Shown here one piece after another: positions 8,171 through 15,695 of a DNA stretch of 26,826 bases; position 1 is the first letter of the stretch; every line of letters begins with the position of its first letter. The DNA lies in the NCBI GenBank assembly GCA_025352845.1, contig JANXSC010000143.1, positions 1-26,826 on the forward strand. Reading direction: 5' to 3'. This stretch comes from Opitutaceae bacterium. GTDB lineage: Bacteria > Verrucomicrobiota > Verrucomicrobiia > Opitutales > Opitutaceae. Made by a program: the position numbers and the translations under genes. The notes beneath the pieces were generated by a model, which was not told the origin of the DNA, ran no database searches, and saw only the letters and a list, made by a program, of their open reading frames with translations.

Positions 8171-8446
8171 TCACGCGAGCGCGCGCAATTCCACGCCCGC
8201 CTTGAAGCGAATCGTTTTCATCGCGCGGATTTTCATCGGCTGCTTCGTATGCGGGTTGAAGCCGTTGCGCGCGGGGCGCACGGCCAGCGCAAAGGTCCCG
8301 AAACCGACGAGCGCCACTTCCTTGTCGCGCCGCAGCCCGCGCTTCACGGCCGCGAGCACGGCCTCGGTGGCGCGTTCCGCCGCGGCCTTCGACGCGCCGC
8401 GGCCCAAATTTTTCTGCACTTCGGCGATCAAGGTGGCTTTGTTCAT
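8171..8446 (-). CDS. HU/IHF-family DNA-binding protein
   Basis: A 91-aa nucleoid protein with the standard HU layout: N-terminal helices (MNKATLIAEVQKNLG), the central VALVGFGTFALAVRPARNGF, and the arm with its intercalating-proline region NPHTKQPMKI, then the C-terminal FKAGVELRALA. HU dimers bend DNA non-specifically and compact the chromosome. It sits about 55 nt upstream of galK on the same strand. Which HU/IHF subtype it belongs to cannot be decided from sequence alone. Confidence 0.95.
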   Translation of the reverse strand: MNKATLIAEVQKNLGRGASKAAAERATEAVLAAVKRGLRRDKEVALVGFGTFALAVRPARNGFNPHTKQPMKIRAMKTIRFKAGVELRALA

Positions 8447-8542
8447 CGGGGTTAAATGAAGACGGGCCAGAAGGAACGCCGCGAGACGCGGTCAAATCCA
8501 TTCCCCACCCATTATTTTTCGCCGCCAGAGAGGCGCCGGAAA

Positions 8543-8782
8543 TTACGATGGCACGTCCGCTTTGCGCTCGGACGGCAGTGGCGCAAACGAGGCCGGCACC
8601 TCACCCGCGCGCCCCTTGATCACCACGTCGAGCAGACCTTTCAACGCCGCTTCGCGCGGCACGCCGCGCTCACCCGCGATTTGATCCGCGCGCTTCAGCA
8701 GCTGCGCGGCCATGGTGCGTGCTTGCGCCGGCGTCGCGCCCAGCCGTTCGCAAAGCTGAGTCAGTTGTTCCAGTTCGGTCAT
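8543..8782 (-). CDS. Small conserved-looking protein coupled to ygfZ
   Basis: A 79-aa soluble protein, predicted mostly helical (MTELEQLTQLCERLGATPAQ, ARTMAAQLLKRADQIAGERG), with a disordered tail rich in Pro and charged residues. I do not recognise a family. Its ATG at 8780-8782 overlaps the ygfZ stop as ATGA, the classic arrangement for translational coupling, which supports it as a real gene. A longer reading from 8968 would run inside ygfZ and is rejected. HU follows about 100 nt downstream. Confidence 0.72.
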   Translation of the reverse strand: MTELEQLTQLCERLGATPAQARTMAAQLLKRADQIAGERGVPREAALKGLLDVVIKGRAGEVPASFAPLPSERKADVPS

Positions 8783-9702
8783 GGCGTGTCCGTCAATTGC
8801 AACGCCGCCGGCGCATTGGGAGCAAACGTCAACGCCGCCTCCGGGGTGAGGTGCAGCAGCGAAAGCATGGCGAGCCCGATCCAGCCGCCCGCGCCATCGC
8901 CGACCGCCGAGCGGAGTTCGCCCACCTGCCGGCCGCCGACGTAAACTGCGGCCGGGAGCACGGGCCAATTTCCACCCTCGCCTTTCACCCGCAGCAGGCG
9001 CCGCCGCACCTGACCCATCGATTTGAGCCGCGCCATCACCTCCTGCCCGAGATAGCAGCCCTTGGTGTAGGAAATTGCTTCGGCTTCGAGCCCCGCTTCG
9101 TTCGGCAGATCGGCCGGCCCGACATCGGCGGGTATGGCCGGAATCCCATCGGTGATTCGCCGCCGCTCCATGAACTCAGCATTCACCGGCGGAGCCGCGC
9201 CCGCGAGATCCGCCACTTCGGACATTTCAACGGATGCGACGGGAAAAACGAACTCGAAGCTTCCCGTCCGATCTCGCCGGCCAGGGAAAAGAAAACCTCC
9301 CACAAGCCGCATTCGCTCCGCGAACAAACTGGCGTCAGCCCCCATCGCACTAATCCCCTGCCAGTCCGTCGTCTGCTCCTCGATTATGACATCGTCCGCG
9401 ATGATGTGGCCTTCGAGCCTCGCCCGAATCACTGCTGCCGGCGAAAAATAACTACCGATCCAAAACTCATTCGCTCCGGTTCCCCGCATCACAAAGCTGT
9501 CCGCGAGCACCTTCCCTTTCAGCGTCAGCCAAAGCCCGTAAACCGCACCGCTGCCACCGCTAGGAACAGGTGAAGTAAGTCCACGCAGATCGTTAGTGAA
9601 CTGTCCTTGGAGGAAATTCGCCGCGTCGTCGCCGCTCACCCGCAGCCAACACGCCGGTCGCCACCGAAAAATCGCCGGAGAAGTAGAAATATTGATAGGC
9701 AT
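8779..9702 (-). CDS. ygfZ: YgfZ/GcvT-domain folate-binding protein
   Basis: A 307-aa protein of the YgfZ family, which uses folate to help assembly or repair of certain iron-sulfur enzymes. The family signature is KGCYLGQEVMARLKSMGQVR, residues 214-233 (consensus KGCYxGQE). The N-terminal part contains NFLQGQFTNDL and further GcvT-like blocks. E. coli YgfZ is 326 aa, so the length fits. It heads a minus-strand run leading to the 79-aa protein, HU, galK and the phosphatase-like gene. Its upstream gap (9703-9969) is markedly AT-richer than its surroundings and should hold its promoter. Confidence 0.92.
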   Translation of the reverse strand: MPINISTSPAIFRWRPACWLRVSGDDAANFLQGQFTNDLRGLTSPVPSGGSGAVYGLWLTLKGKVLADSFVMRGTGANEFWIGSYFSPAAVIRARLEGHIIADDVIIEEQTTDWQGISAMGADASLFAERMRLVGGFLFPGRRDRTGSFEFVFPVASVEMSEVADLAGAAPPVNAEFMERRRITDGIPAIPADVGPADLPNEAGLEAEAISYTKGCYLGQEVMARLKSMGQVRRRLLRVKGEGGNWPVLPAAVYVGGRQVGELRSAVGDGAGGWIGLAMLSLLHLTPEAALTFAPNAPAALQLTDTP

Positions 9703-9759
9703 TAAGTCACTGTTTTGAAGCTATCTAACAAATAAGTGATAGATTTTGAAAACTTGCCA

Positions 9760-9787
9760 TTGACGATGCGAACCTAATTCATATCAG
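9760..9787 (+). promoter_or_regulatory. Candidate sigma70-type promoter upstream of terminator pair
   Basis: TTGACG at 9760-9765 (5 of 6 to consensus), a 16-nt spacer, then TATCAG at 9782-9787 (4 of 6). It would start a rightward transcript near 9794, just before two terminator hairpins. This is a pattern match only, in an AT-rich gap where chance matches are likely. Confidence 0.28.
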
Positions 9788-9807
9788 TCTAACCAAGTTT
9801 AACACTT

Positions 9808-9830
9808 CTCCCCGCTTAGCGGGGAGTTTT
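9808..9830 (+). terminator. Intrinsic terminator 1
   Basis: A perfect 8-bp stem CTCCCCGC / GCGGGGAG with a TTA loop, followed directly by TTTT on the plus strand. On the minus strand no T-run follows, so it acts rightwards. No gene precedes it on that strand. Confidence 0.6.
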
Positions 9831-9850
9831 GGGGTAACTAAGAAAGCAAA

Positions 9851-9888
9851 GGCGCACCGTATAGGGGTATACGGTGCGCCACTTTTTT
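9851..9888 (+). terminator. Intrinsic terminator 2
   Basis: A perfect 13-bp stem GGCGCACCGTATA / TATACGGTGCGCC with a GGGG loop, then AC and six T (9883-9888). It is a textbook rightward terminator. The opposite strand also ends in a T-rich stretch, so it may work both ways. It lies about 80 nt before the DAHP synthase start. Confidence 0.75.
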
Positions 9889-9969
9889 ATCCGGATGCCG
9901 AGAGTCAACGGCCAATCGCCGACACGGGGCTTGCACGCCGCCAGCGCCGCCCGCCAAAGTCGGCGGTTT

Positions 9970-11025
9970 ATGCAGAAAACCTCCGACATCAATGTTGTCG
10001 AAACGCGTCTCCTCCCTTCGCCCGCGACGCTGCTCGCCGAGCTGCCGAAGACTGAGAATCAGGCCGCATTTATTGCCCGCACCCGAGAGGAGATCCACCG
10101 GCTCATCTTCACCGACGACAAACGTTTCCTGCTCATCATCGGCCCTTGCTCAATCCACGACCTCGCTGCTGGACGCGATTACGCCCGCCGGCTTGCCGCG
10201 CTGTCCAAGGAAGTGGCCTCTCGCGTGATGATTGTCATGCGGGTTTATTTCGAAAAACCCCGCACCACTGTGGGCTGGAAGGGCCTCGTGATGGATCCGC
10301 ACCTCGACGGCTCGCATGACATCGCCGCGGGCCTGCGCCTCGGACGGGGATTCCTGCGCGACGTGCTCGATCTCGGACTCCCCACCGCCACCGAATTTCT
10401 CGATCCGATCACGCCGCAATATGTGGCCGACCTCGTGTGCTGGGGCGCGATCGGCGCGCGCACGACCGAATCGCAGACGCACCGGCAGATGGCATCCGGT
10501 CTCTCGATGCCGCTCGGATTCAAAAACGGCACCGACGGCTCCCTCCAAACCGCGATCAACGCCATCAGGGCTGCGGGCCAGCCACAGACTTTTCTTGGCA
10601 TCAACCTCGACGGCGCCTCCTCCGCCATCGTCACGCGCGGCAATCCCAATTGCCACATCGTCCTCCGCGGCGGTGCCACGGGGCCCAACTACACCGCGAC
10701 TCACGTCGCACAGACCGAGGCGAGCCTCGCCAAGGCCGGCCTGCCCAAGTCCATCCTCGTCGACTGCTCGCACGACAACTCCGCCAAAAAACCCGAACTC
10801 CAGCCCAAGGTAATGCGCGACCTCCTCGTGCAAATCGCCGCCGGCAACACCTCGATCATGGGCGCGATGGTGGAGAGCAACCTCGCCGCCGGCAGCCAGC
10901 CCTTCCCGGTGCCGAAGGAAAAACTCCGCTACGGCGTCAGCATCACCGACGGCTGCATCGACTGGCCGACAACCGAGAAACTCGTCCGCGATCTCCACGC
11001 CGCCCTCGCGCCGCGCTTTGCCTGA
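9970..11025 (+). CDS. 3-deoxy-7-phosphoheptulonate (DAHP) synthase, AroFGH type
   Basis: A 351-aa type I (AroF/G/H) DAHP synthase, condensing phosphoenolpyruvate with erythrose 4-phosphate as the first step of the shikimate pathway. Blocks: IIGPCSIHD (metal-ligand Cys60), MRVYFEKPRTTVGWKGL (PEP site), DPHLDGSHDI, LPTATEFLDP, GARTTESQTHRQMASGLS, GFKNGTDGS, and the later LRGG and DCSHDNSAKKP. The N-terminal extension typical of feedback-regulated enzymes is present, but which amino acid inhibits it cannot be read. ATG 9970 is chosen; an earlier in-frame start at 9874 would begin inside the terminator stem. malate dehydrogenase follows after 70 nt. Confidence 0.95.
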   Translation: MQKTSDINVVETRLLPSPATLLAELPKTENQAAFIARTREEIHRLIFTDDKRFLLIIGPCSIHDLAAGRDYARRLAALSKEVASRVMIVMRVYFEKPRTTVGWKGLVMDPHLDGSHDIAAGLRLGRGFLRDVLDLGLPTATEFLDPITPQYVADLVCWGAIGARTTESQTHRQMASGLSMPLGFKNGTDGSLQTAINAIRAAGQPQTFLGINLDGASSAIVTRGNPNCHIVLRGGATGPNYTATHVAQTEASLAKAGLPKSILVDCSHDNSAKKPELQPKVMRDLLVQIAAGNTSIMGAMVESNLAAGSQPFPVPKEKLRYGVSITDGCIDWPTTEKLVRDLHAALAPRFA

Positions 11026-11094
11026 AAATTTTCTTCCCCGCCGAAATTTCTTCCGTGTGTTCCGCGTATTCCGTGGGCTAAACCTCTTCCTCCT

Positions 11095-12078
11095 ATGAAA
11101 TCTCCCATTCGCGTCGCTGTCACTGGAGCCGCCGGCCAGATCGGCTACTCTCTCCTTTTCCGCATCGCCTCGGGCGCGATGTTCGGATCTGACCAACCGG
11201 TCATCCTCCAGCTAATCGAGGCCCCGATCGAAAAGGCCCTGAAGGCACTCGAAGGCGTCGCGATGGAACTCGACGACTGCGCCTTCCCGCTGCTGAAGGG
11301 CATCGTCCAGACTTCCGATCCCGCCATCGGTTTCAAGGACACCAACTGGTGTCTCCTCGTCGGCGCCAAGCCCCGCGGCCCCGGCATGGAGCGCGCCGAT
11401 CTGCTCAAGGACAATGGCACGATCTTCATCGGCCAGGGCCGCATCATCGACGCTGTCGCCGCCGCTGATGCCCGCATCGCCGTCGTCGGCAACCCCGCCA
11501 ACACGAACTGCATGATCGCCGCCTCACAAGCGAAACGCCTCCCCGCCGAGCGTTTCACCGCGATGGTCCGCCTCGATCAAAACCGCGCGCAGACGCAGCT
11601 CGCGAAAAAAGCCGGCGTCGATCTCACCGCCGTCAAAGACATATTCATCTACGGCAACCACAGCCCGACGATGTTTCCGTCGTTCGCCCACGCCACGATC
11701 AACGGCCAGCCCCTCCCCGCCGTCATCACCGACAGCGCGTGGCTCCAAGGACCGTTCTGCGAGACCGTCGGCAAACGCGGTGCCGCGATCATCGCCGCCC
11801 GCGGCCTCTCCTCCGCCGCGTCCGCCGCCAACGCCCTCGTCGATCACGTCCGCTCCCTCGTCACGCCCGGCGCGATTCACTCCATCGCGGTGAAAAGCGA
11901 AGGCCGCTACGGCTTCGACGCCAACGTCTGGGCCGGTATGCCCGTTCGCACTACGACGCCCGGCAGCTACGAAGTCATCACCGGCTACGTCATGGACGAC
12001 TTCGCGAAGGCGAAGATCGCCGCGACGAACAAGGAACTCGCCGAAGAGCGCGCCTTCGTGGCCGAGATGATCGCGTAG
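11095..12078 (+). CDS. mdh: Malate dehydrogenase
   Basis: A 327-aa NAD-dependent malate dehydrogenase of the cytosolic/Thermus-like subgroup, oxidising malate to oxaloacetate. Features: Rossmann loop TGAAGQIGYSLLFRIASGAM, the mobile-loop arginines in GAKPRGPGMERADLL, VVGNPANTNC, the substrate motif MVRLDQNRAQTQLA, and the catalytic His in IYGNHSPTMFPS. The N-terminal GxxGxxG and the length fit. A terminator-like hairpin follows at 12128. The 70-nt gap after DAHP synthase would allow co-transcription, but a separate promoter is equally possible. Confidence 0.96.
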   Translation: MKSPIRVAVTGAAGQIGYSLLFRIASGAMFGSDQPVILQLIEAPIEKALKALEGVAMELDDCAFPLLKGIVQTSDPAIGFKDTNWCLLVGAKPRGPGMERADLLKDNGTIFIGQGRIIDAVAAADARIAVVGNPANTNCMIAASQAKRLPAERFTAMVRLDQNRAQTQLAKKAGVDLTAVKDIFIYGNHSPTMFPSFAHATINGQPLPAVITDSAWLQGPFCETVGKRGAAIIAARGLSSAASAANALVDHVRSLVTPGAIHSIAVKSEGRYGFDANVWAGMPVRTTTPGSYEVITGYVMDDFAKAKIAATNKELAEERAFVAEMIA

Positions 12079-12085
12079 TCCTGCC

Positions 12086-12124
12086 TGTCATCGCGAGCCC
12101 CGCTCCGCGCAGGTGGCGATCCCC
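12086..12124. repeat. Degenerate GTCATCGCGAG-type dispersed repeat
   Basis: TGTCATCGCGAGC ... GCAGGTGGCGATCCCC resembles the widespread bacterial intergenic repeat of form GTCATTGCGAG...GTGGCAATCC. Its ends (ATCGC / GCGAT) can pair. It lies just after the mdh stop. The match is from memory of the motif, and no second copy was found in the window. Confidence 0.4.
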
Positions 12125-12127
12125 TGT

Positions 12128-12159
12128 AACGGCGGCCGACCACGGTCGCCGTTTTCGTT
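12128..12159 (+). terminator. Probable mdh terminator
   Basis: AACGGCG ... CGACC / GGTCG ... CCGTT forms a GC-rich hairpin with a small bulge, followed by TTTTCGTTTTG. It lies 50 nt after the mdh stop and between two convergent genes. Confidence 0.55.
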
Positions 12160-12219
12160 TTGAAGTAGGAAACCAAGAACCCCGGAAAAATCCTTCCGGA
12201 TTTCCTGGCTTCCCTCTTC

Positions 12220-12915
12220 TCACCCAATCAGCCCGCTCAGCGCCTTACTGATCTGGAATGCTTCGCGCACCGCGCTGAACGCGTCGATCAAATCCGCGGG
12301 CGTGCTGCCGCGCGGAAACACCACCTCAAGCGTCGCCCCGGTGCAGCGCACCTCGGCGTCGAGCCCCTCCACGCGGATCACGCAGTCGCTGTAGTCCGAC
12401 GGGTAGCGCACGCTCAACCCACCCTCGCAATCAAGAGCCTCGATCGCGTCGATCACCGCCTCGACGCGCACGCCCTTTTTCAACGCGAACGAGATCTCGG
12501 TGAACTTCCCCGCGAAGATCCGTGAGAACTCCTCCCGGCGCGCGAGCCGCGCATCGATCAACTCGCGCAGTGTCGTCGTCACCGCGTAGCGCGCGGACTC
12601 GCGCTCCTCAAGCGCGTAGAAAATCTCGACCGTGAAATCCCGCGCCGTGAGCACCGCGAGCGGACTCGTCACGCTGAGGGCGACTTCCTTGCGCTTGTAG
12701 CCGAGCCCGGCGCGCACGGCCTGAAACAATCGCTCCGCCTCGTCGCCCAGCTCGGTCGCGCAGATTTTTCCGAGGAAGGCATTGGTCACCGCATTGGTCG
12801 CATCGGGCAGCGTGTGGTGGCCTTTCTTAAAACCGCCCAGCGCCTTCACCTGCCCACCCGACCGGCCCACAAACGCGATGCTCGCGACCACGCGGGAGGG
12901 AAGTTCGTCAGCCAT
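12220..12915 (-). CDS. Conserved-looking protein of unknown function
   Basis: A 231-aa soluble protein starting at ATG 12913-12915 (ADELPSRVVASIAFVGRSGG). An AAGGA-like ribosome site almost touches the start. An upstream in-frame start at 13029 would include a palindrome and is unlikely. The sequence is regular in charge and hydrophobicity with alternating helices and strands (FTVEIFYALEERESARYAVT, RREEFSRIFAGKFTEISFAL) and has no transmembrane segment or recognised catalytic motif. I do not recognise the family. It lies downstream of the small membrane protein on the same strand. Confidence 0.78.
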   Translation of the reverse strand: MADELPSRVVASIAFVGRSGGQVKALGGFKKGHHTLPDATNAVTNAFLGKICATELGDEAERLFQAVRAGLGYKRKEVALSVTSPLAVLTARDFTVEIFYALEERESARYAVTTTLRELIDARLARREEFSRIFAGKFTEISFALKKGVRVEAVIDAIEALDCEGGLSVRYPSDYSDCVIRVEGLDAEVRCTGATLEVVFPRGSTPADLIDAFSAVREAFQISKALSGLIG

Positions 12916-12961
12916 TTCCTTCGAGCAAACGCGTCTCTTCCCCCGCGCCAACCTCAAACCT

Positions 12962-12996
12962 CTCCTGCCCTCGCTAAGTCGGAGCGAGGGCGGGAG
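12962..12996. repeat. 14-bp stem hairpin between two minus-strand genes
   Basis: CTCCTGCCCTCGCT and AGCGAGGGCGGGAG pair over 14 positions (one G-U type) around loop AAGTCGG. No T-run follows in either direction, so it is more likely a REP-type or mRNA-stability element than a terminator. Confidence 0.55.
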
Positions 12997-13003
12997 CCCG
13001 AAA

Positions 13004-13267
13004 TCACGCCGCGACCGTGCGCGGACCAAATCGCCTGATCACCGCAATCAGGCCGGCGATGGCCAGCACGGGAATCCATAGCGGCGCGAGCGCCGCCACG
13101 ATGCCCACGGCGACCGCGAGCATCCCGGCCAGAGCAGACACACCCACGAGCACCAACCCCGCGACCGCGAGCCCAAGCACGCAGCCCATCGCCAGCGTGA
13201 GCGGCAGGAGCTTGATCGCGACGAGCGCGAGCACGACGAGCAGGAAGATTTTCAAAAACGAGTTCAT
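13004..13267 (-). CDS. Small integral membrane protein, unknown function
   Basis: An 87-aa very hydrophobic protein with about three membrane segments: FLKIFLLVVLALVAIKLLPL, LAMGCVLGLAVAGLVLVGVS, and AVAVGIVAALAPLWIPVLAI, followed by a short basic tail (VIRRFGPRTVAA). No family is recognised. It starts at ATG 13265-13267, and the longer upstream reading lacks plausible coding character. The unknown gene at 12220-12915 lies downstream and may be in the same operon, separated by the 12962-12996 hairpin. Confidence 0.7.
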   Translation of the reverse strand: MNSFLKIFLLVVLALVAIKLLPLTLAMGCVLGLAVAGLVLVGVSALAGMLAVAVGIVAALAPLWIPVLAIAGLIAVIRRFGPRTVAA

Positions 13268-13490
13268 GCCGAAGAAAACCCGGCGCAGCGCGGAAAGTTG
13301 CAGCCAATCGGAAAAATCCGGCCGGCCGGAGAAGACCCGAGCCCATCTGCGAAAACGACGCGATGTTCGCCCCCACCCTTGCGCCACTCGCGCCGCGCAG
13401 GCGTAATCGCGACCCTGCAACAGGGCACCTCGCCACAAAGCATCCGACCTTATGCTTGATAACGGCAGGCTTTGCTTTGCTTTTTTTCCC

Positions 13491-13736
13491 ATGAACACCC
13501 TCCTCTCCTCGCGCGGCCAGACCGTGGTGCCGAGCGCGCTGCGCCGCAAATACGGCCTCGGCGTCAACTCGCGCCTCGCCTGGATCGACGAGGGCACGAG
13601 CATCCGCGTCGTCCCGCTCGGCGGCACAACCGACAAATATGGCATCGGCCTGACCAAGGGGCTGAACCTTTCCGCCAGTCTGCGCACCGCCCGTGCCATC
13701 GAACGCGCCCGTGAAAAACGCCCGCGCACTGCTTGA
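13491..13736 (+). CDS. AbrB/MazE/SpoVT-type antitoxin
   Basis: An 81-aa swapped-hairpin DNA-binding protein. The diagnostic N-terminus is LSSRGQTVVPSALRRKYGLG, then SRLAWIDEGTSIRVVPL. The C-terminal part (KGLNLSASLRTARAIERARE) would be the toxin-binding arm. Such proteins repress their own operon and neutralise a PIN or MazF toxin. ATG 13491 is preferred over 13452, since the earlier codons are T-rich leader. Its stop lies 26 nt inside the PIN toxin frame. The partner toxin is broken, so the antitoxin may now be an orphan or retain only regulatory binding. Confidence 0.88.
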   Translation: MNTLLSSRGQTVVPSALRRKYGLGVNSRLAWIDEGTSIRVVPLGGTTDKYGIGLTKGLNLSASLRTARAIERAREKRPRTA

Positions 13737-14133
13737 TACCTCCGCCCTGCTGACCGCGCTCGGCGCCGAGCCGGCCTGCGAAGACGTGCGCGCCCGCCTC
13801 GTCCCCGCCTACGCGGGCAAATGCGAGCTATTCCTGAGCTTCGCCAGCCTCGCGGAAGTTTACCCCATCACCCACCGGGATCACGGCTCGGCCAAGGCCG
13901 AGGATGTCGTCGCCGTTCTGCGCGGCTAGCCGCTCACCGTAATTTTTCCCGACGCACCCCTGACGCTTGCCGCCGGCCGGCTCAAGGCCGCGCACGCCAT
14001 CTCCTTCGCCGACGCCTTTATCGCCGCCACGGCCCGCCAGGTCGACGCCGAACTCGTCCACAAGGATCCCCTCGCCGCCCTCCTGCGCCTCGCGCCGCTC
14101 CCCTACAAACCGCGCAAGCTGCGCCGCGCCTGA
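13711..14133 (+). pseudogene. PIN-domain toxin (VapC-like) interrupted by amber codon
   Basis: Starting at GTG 13711 the frame reads a PIN toxin (KNARALLDTSALLTALGAEP, Asp9; FLSFASLAEV, Glu49) up to residue 72. It meets TAG at 13927-13929 and then continues in the same frame to TGA 14131. The second half carries the rest of the domain, HAISFADAFIAATA (Asp101) and LVHKDP (Asp119). With the stop read as one residue, the protein would be 140 aa, normal for VapC, with all acidic site residues intact. A single-base change from TGG, CAG or TTG explains the stop. It overlaps the antitoxin by 26 nt. Either a recent inactivation or a read-through site; a sequencing error is also possible. Confidence 0.85.
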
Positions 14134-14172
14134 GTCACCAGTTCAACCGAGGTCCGCTCCCTTCCCCGCCCC

Positions 14173-14424
14173 ATGCCGCCCGCCGCCACTCCCGTCCCGT
14201 CCTCCGTTCAATTTAACGCCAAGAGCGAAATCCGCAGCCACCTCCGCAAGTTGCGGCTTGTCGAGACGCCCGAGGAGCGCATGCGCCAAGAATACGTTTG
14301 CACCCTCGTCAACGAATACGGCTATTCGCTCGACCGGACGGCCGAGGAAACTCGGCACTCTCAATCCCGTAGTGCGATGCCCTTCGGCGACAAGCGGCTT
14401 GGCTTGGCTCATGCCTGTGACTAA
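14173..14424 (+). pseudogene. Truncated N-terminus of a type I R / N6-methylase-like protein
   Basis: 83 aa. The first 57 residues (KSEIRSHLRKLRLVETPEER then MRQEYVCTLVNEYGYSLD) resemble the HsdR_N-like start of restriction or methylase subunits, which normally continue with a nuclease core and hundreds more residues. Here the sequence changes character after AEE (about 14350) and stops at 14422-14424 with an unrelated tail. I read this as a deletion remnant of a restriction-modification gene. It could instead be a small intact protein that merely resembles this domain. It lies 18 nt before the three-gene cassette. Confidence 0.55.
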
Positions 14425-14442
14425 TCATCCGCCATCCCTGCC

Positions 14443-15189
14443 ATGTCCGAGCTTCCCTCTCCGCCGTTCCCTCTGCCGACTCGCATCACGCCGTGCTCGA
14501 TCGTGAATGCGATTACCGAAGTTCGCTTCCAGACGGACCAGAGCCCCACCGTGGTGCCGGGATTGGTTTACAGCGCCGTGCGCGACCGCTTTCCGAAGCA
14601 GGCCGAATTGGGTCAGGCCCAGATTCCCGACGCCGCCCGAGCGAAAATGCCCGAGCTGCGTTATGCACCCACCGTTGTGATGCACGGTGAGTTTTTGTCC
14701 CTTCACGTCGGCCCGCGTGGTTTCTTCCTTGGAATGGGTTCCCGCGAATATCCAGGTTGGTCGGTCTACCGCGAAATGCTGGCGTGGGTCTTGGCGCAAC
14801 TGCGCCCGTTGAAACTGATCAAAACGCCTGAGCGTCTCGGCCTACGCTACTCAGATTTCTTCGGTCATCCGCTGCAAACCTGCCTACAGATCGATCTGCT
14901 CATCGGCGGCCGAAGCGAAATCGATCAACCGCTGCAAGTGACAAGTCATTTGAAACGCCAGAACCATATCTGCCAGGTGCAGATCACCAACCATGCGCTC
15001 TTGGAATCCGCCCAAGGCACCAAACAAGGTTGCCTGCTGGATGTGGACATGGGGTTCACTGTAGATCCTCAGTTATTTTGGGAACAAGCGGTCTCGCTCT
15101 TCGATCAAGCGCACAAGGTCCAAAAAGAAATGTTCTTCCGTGAGCTGTTAAAACCGACTTTCCTCGCCACGCTTAATCCAGAATATTGA
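14443..15189 (+). CDS. TIGR04255-type protein, first gene of three-gene cassette
   Basis: 248 aa, soluble. The layout resembles the sporadically distributed TIGR04255 family: an N-terminal CSIVNAITEVRFQTDQ strand block, PTVVMHGEFLSLHVGPRGFF, then YPGWSVYREMLAWVLAQLRP, the diagnostic RLGLRYSDFFG, and a C-terminal LFDQAHKVQKEMFFRELLKP. The family has no established biochemical role. The DNA is visibly less GC-rich and uses more T/A-ending codons than the core genes around it, suggesting transfer. The next gene begins 8 nt after its stop, so the two are co-translated. Assignment is by motif recall, so moderate. Confidence 0.72.
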   Translation: MSELPSPPFPLPTRITPCSIVNAITEVRFQTDQSPTVVPGLVYSAVRDRFPKQAELGQAQIPDAARAKMPELRYAPTVVMHGEFLSLHVGPRGFFLGMGSREYPGWSVYREMLAWVLAQLRPLKLIKTPERLGLRYSDFFGHPLQTCLQIDLLIGGRSEIDQPLQVTSHLKRQNHICQVQITNHALLESAQGTKQGCLLDVDMGFTVDPQLFWEQAVSLFDQAHKVQKEMFFRELLKPTFLATLNPEY

Positions 15190-15197
15190 TTCCCGCC

Positions 15198-15686
15198 ATG
15201 CCCGCTCTCTCTGAAATCCCTCAAACCCGTGTCTCCATCGGCCAATGGATCGCACCGCAACCTGCGTTCCATTGGACGATCCCGCATGTCACGTCGTGGA
15301 TGCAAAGCAGCGTGCCGCCCGAAGTCCCAGGATTGGTTTACGCCAAATTGGGCGACGCGGCATGGCAGCGTTTCCATGATTTCAGCCGCTGGCCGGATGG
15401 CTGGGCCGGCCCTCATAGCCAAGCCATCGCCTGGGGCACCTATCACAACTTTGGAAAATTTCTTGCCGCGGCACGTTTCCTGACGAGTCAGCCGCCACCC
15501 AGCCTTTTCGTCACCGACGAGGGTCAGCTTGAACTCACGTGGGAAGCTCGTGACGGCTCGGCCATCAACGTAACTCTGTCAGCGGAAGGCGCCGACTACT
15601 TTATCGAGTCGCAAGGCGCAGAAGGTCACGTGCCCGCAGAGCAGCTATCGCGACTCGCCGAACGCTGCAACCAAGCTGCGGCGTAA
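15198..15686 (+). CDS. Unknown protein, second gene of cassette
   Basis: 162 aa, soluble, acidic towards the C-terminus. It has a WPDGWAGPHSQAIA motif near residue 70, recalling the DGW(D/N)G motif of small proteins found beside TIGR04255 genes. There follows a helix (FGKFLAAARFLTSQP) and a beta-rich stretch (SLFVTDEGQLELTWEARDGS, AINVTLSAEGADYFI). No enzyme motif is seen. ATG 15198 is chosen; an overlapping TTG at 15186 is possible. Spacing is 8 nt from the previous gene and 9 nt to the next, so the three form one operon. Confidence 0.72.
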   Translation: MPALSEIPQTRVSIGQWIAPQPAFHWTIPHVTSWMQSSVPPEVPGLVYAKLGDAAWQRFHDFSRWPDGWAGPHSQAIAWGTYHNFGKFLAAARFLTSQPPPSLFVTDEGQLELTWEARDGSAINVTLSAEGADYFIESQGAEGHVPAEQLSRLAERCNQAAA

Positions 15687-15695
15687 CGCCACCCT

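Larger units (their letters stand above)
9794..9888 (+). ncRNA. Candidate small RNA or DAHP-synthase leader RNA
   Basis: If the promoter at 9760-9787 is used, it would give an RNA of about 95 nt made of two strong hairpins (9808-9826 and 9851-9880) ending in a U-run. It contains no sensible reading frame; the only ATG nearby gives a 3-codon peptide. It could be a free small RNA or a terminating leader controlling the DAHP synthase gene at 9970. No Rfam family is recognised. Confidence 0.3.

Noticed and set aside
9766..9777. Leader peptide for attenuation before DAHP synthase (ATG at 9766)
   Set aside because: It encodes only three residues (Met-Arg-Thr) and contains no Phe, Tyr or Trp codons.
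9838..9972. Upstream start at 9874 for DAHP synthase and an opposite frame at 9838-10098
   Set aside because: 9874 lies inside a strong terminator stem; the opposite frame has no family features.
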